Source: Bordetella parapertussis
GTDB taxonomy: Bacteria; Pseudomonadota; Gammaproteobacteria; Burkholderiales; Burkholderiaceae_C
Direction of reading: 5' to 3'
Length of the DNA: 16,663 bases
NCBI GenBank assembly: GCA_945882755.1
Contig: CAMCWS010000043.1
Coordinates: 1 to 16,663 of the forward strand
A model generated the notes under the pieces. The model saw only the letters and a program-made list of their open reading frames with translations, had not been told where the DNA came from and did not search any database. How positions within the stretch are numbered: the first letter of the stretch is position 1; each line of letters opens with the position of its first letter. Below, one piece after another: positions 15,317 to 16,663 of this stretch. Position numbers and translations under genes: made by a program.

Positions 15317-15847
15317 TCAGGCGGTCAGCGCGACTTTCATTTGTTCCAAACGGGCTTTGACCGAGGTGTCAAGCACCTCGTCACCGACCACCACACGTAC
15401 ACCACCAATGAGCTCAGGCTCGAGAGCCACTTGCACATGGAGTTTGCTACCAAAGCGCTTTTCAAGCACCTTGGCCAAATCGTCAAGGGCTGCGCCCTCG
15501 ATGGGAAATGCACTGTGCACCACCGCCTTTTGCACACCACTTTGTGCATCTAACAAGGCATGGAAATGCTGGGCAATTTCAGGCAACACGCCAAGCCGAC
15601 CGTTATCGATCAGGGTGGTCAAAAAATTGACCGCCACCGATGGAAGGTTTTTAGGCCCGACTTGGGTAAACAACTCGAGCACTTGGCCGTGAGAGGTCTT
15701 GGGGTCATGGGCAAATTGCTGCAAACCTGCGTCAGCAGCAACCAAAGCCAAGCCGTCCAGCCATTCGACAGCTTTGGCTGCATCAGCCTTGACCACTTGA
15801 AACAAGGCCTCGGCGTAGGGACGAGCAATGGTGGCGAGTTCAGCCAT
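15317..15847 (-). CDS. atpH: F1Fo ATP synthase delta subunit AtpH
   Basis: The peripheral-stalk subunit that joins the F1 alpha N-termini to the b dimer, 176 residues. [19 protein letters not shown] is the classic N-terminal helix, and the C-terminal part with [36 protein letters not shown] is the conserved end that contacts subunit b. It starts 12 bases after atpF, with GAGG upstream. Length is standard. Confidence 0.96.
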   Translation of the reverse strand: MAELATIARPYAEALFQVVKADAAKAVEWLDGLALVAADAGLQQFAHDPKTSHGQVLELFTQVGPKNLPSVAVNFLTTLIDNGRLGVLPEIAQHFHALLDAQSGVQKAVVHSAFPIEGAALDDLAKVLEKRFGSKLHVQVALEPELIGGVRVVVGDEVLDTSVKARLEQMKVALTA

Positions 15848-15859
15848 GGTGTTGTGTCC

Positions 15860-16330
15860 TCAAAGCTCGGTCTTGAGGCGACTCAACAAGTCGGCATGCA
15901 CGCTGGCATTGACTTCCTTGCGCAGAATTTGCTCTGCCCCTTTGATAGCCAACACAGCCACATGGTCGCGCAAGGCTTCGCGCCCTTGGATCATGGCTTG
16001 GTCCGCCTCGGCTTTGGCCGCAGCGATGATTTTGTTGGCTTCTTCAGTGGCGCGAATGCGAGCTTCTTCGATGATGGCTGAAGCGCGGTGTTCAGCGTCA
16101 GCAATGCGAGTGGCCGCCTCATTGCGTGTTTTGGCCAACTCGACCTCAACATGCTTGTGCGCATTCGACAACTCTATGCGTGCATGCTCAGCAGCCTTTA
16201 AGCCATGGGCGATTTTTTCGGCTCGCTCGTCCAGCGCCACTGCAATGGGAGGCCACACGAATTTCATCGTGAACCACACCAAAATAGCAAAAACGATGGC
16301 CTGAACGAACAGGGTTGCGTTGATACTCAC
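15860..16330 (-). CDS. atpF: F1Fo ATP synthase subunit b AtpF
   Basis: The membrane-anchored stator subunit, 156 residues. One N-terminal membrane helix (about 5-27, [24 protein letters not shown]) is followed by a long, charged, alanine-rich helix that forms the right-handed coiled coil of the peripheral stalk ([21 protein letters not shown] onward). The start is GTG at 16330; AGAGAGG lies seven bases upstream and no nearer ATG covers the membrane helix. It is 30 bases after atpE. Confidence 0.96.
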   Translation of the reverse strand: MSINATLFVQAIVFAILVWFTMKFVWPPIAVALDERAEKIAHGLKAAEHARIELSNAHKHVEVELAKTRNEAATRIADAEHRASAIIEEARIRATEEANKIIAAAKAEADQAMIQGREALRDHVAVLAIKGAEQILRKEVNASVHADLLSRLKTEL

Positions 16331-16360
16331 GTCAACACCTCTCTAAAGGAAGGTTGCAAG

Positions 16361-16618
<258 letters not shown>

Positions 16619-16663
16619 CTAAGCAAGATGATGGAAGGTTGAGGAAAGAAAAACTCAGTGTGT

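Noticed and set aside
14712..15692. A 326-codon open frame on the plus strand opposite atpA and atpH
   Set aside because: It is antisense to two fully conserved ATP synthase genes, has low-complexity composition and no family resemblance; long antisense frames are common in GC-rich genes.

Overview
The window looks like a piece of chromosome from a betaproteobacterium of order Burkholderiales, probably family Comamonadaceae (Rhodoferax/Limnohabitans/Polaromonas-like). The grounds are the GC-rich protein style, the GlcD, AtpD, AtpE and cytochrome c variants, and the dolP-gmhA/diaA-yraN/rsmI block. This is inference from remembered family sequences; no search was run.

Layout. (1) 1-960: 3' part of glcD, cut by the window edge. 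(2) 957-3360: a small accessory patch. It holds a VapBC-type toxin-antitoxin (TA) pair on the minus strand with a good palindromic operator candidate, a two-gene operon (NTF2-like plus FMN-binding split-barrel protein), and a Phd/StbD-RelE TA pair on the plus strand. The second pair lies between an intact and an apparently decayed copy of a widespread short repeat. (3) 3371-6043: yggS (PLP homeostasis) divergent from pilT (pilus retraction ATPase), then a beta-hydroxyacid dehydrogenase. (4) 6049-8611: a conserved envelope/housekeeping block, dolP-like lipoprotein, gmhA/diaA SIS protein and yraN on the minus strand, divergent from rsmI. (5) 8608-9923: a cytochrome b561 gene broken by one in-frame TGA with a possible FNR box in front of it, a tRNA-Arg(CCG) on the opposite strand that abuts its stop codon, and a membrane-anchored c5-type cytochrome with a clear promoter and intrinsic terminator. 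(6) 9904-16609: seven genes of the F1Fo ATP synthase operon on the minus strand (atpE-F-H-A-G-D-C; atpB would lie beyond the right edge). Two further minus-strand genes, NTF2-like and a conserved hypothetical, follow atpC closely.

Most of the window is housekeeping, and I do not see a clearly new multi-gene system. The points most worth a second look are the nonsense codon in the cytochrome b561 gene, the repeat-flanked TA pair, the VapB operator palindrome, the GmhA-like residues in a protein that sits in the DiaA position, and the apparent 3' extension of the atp operon. No IS element, CRISPR array, prophage gene or integrase was seen.
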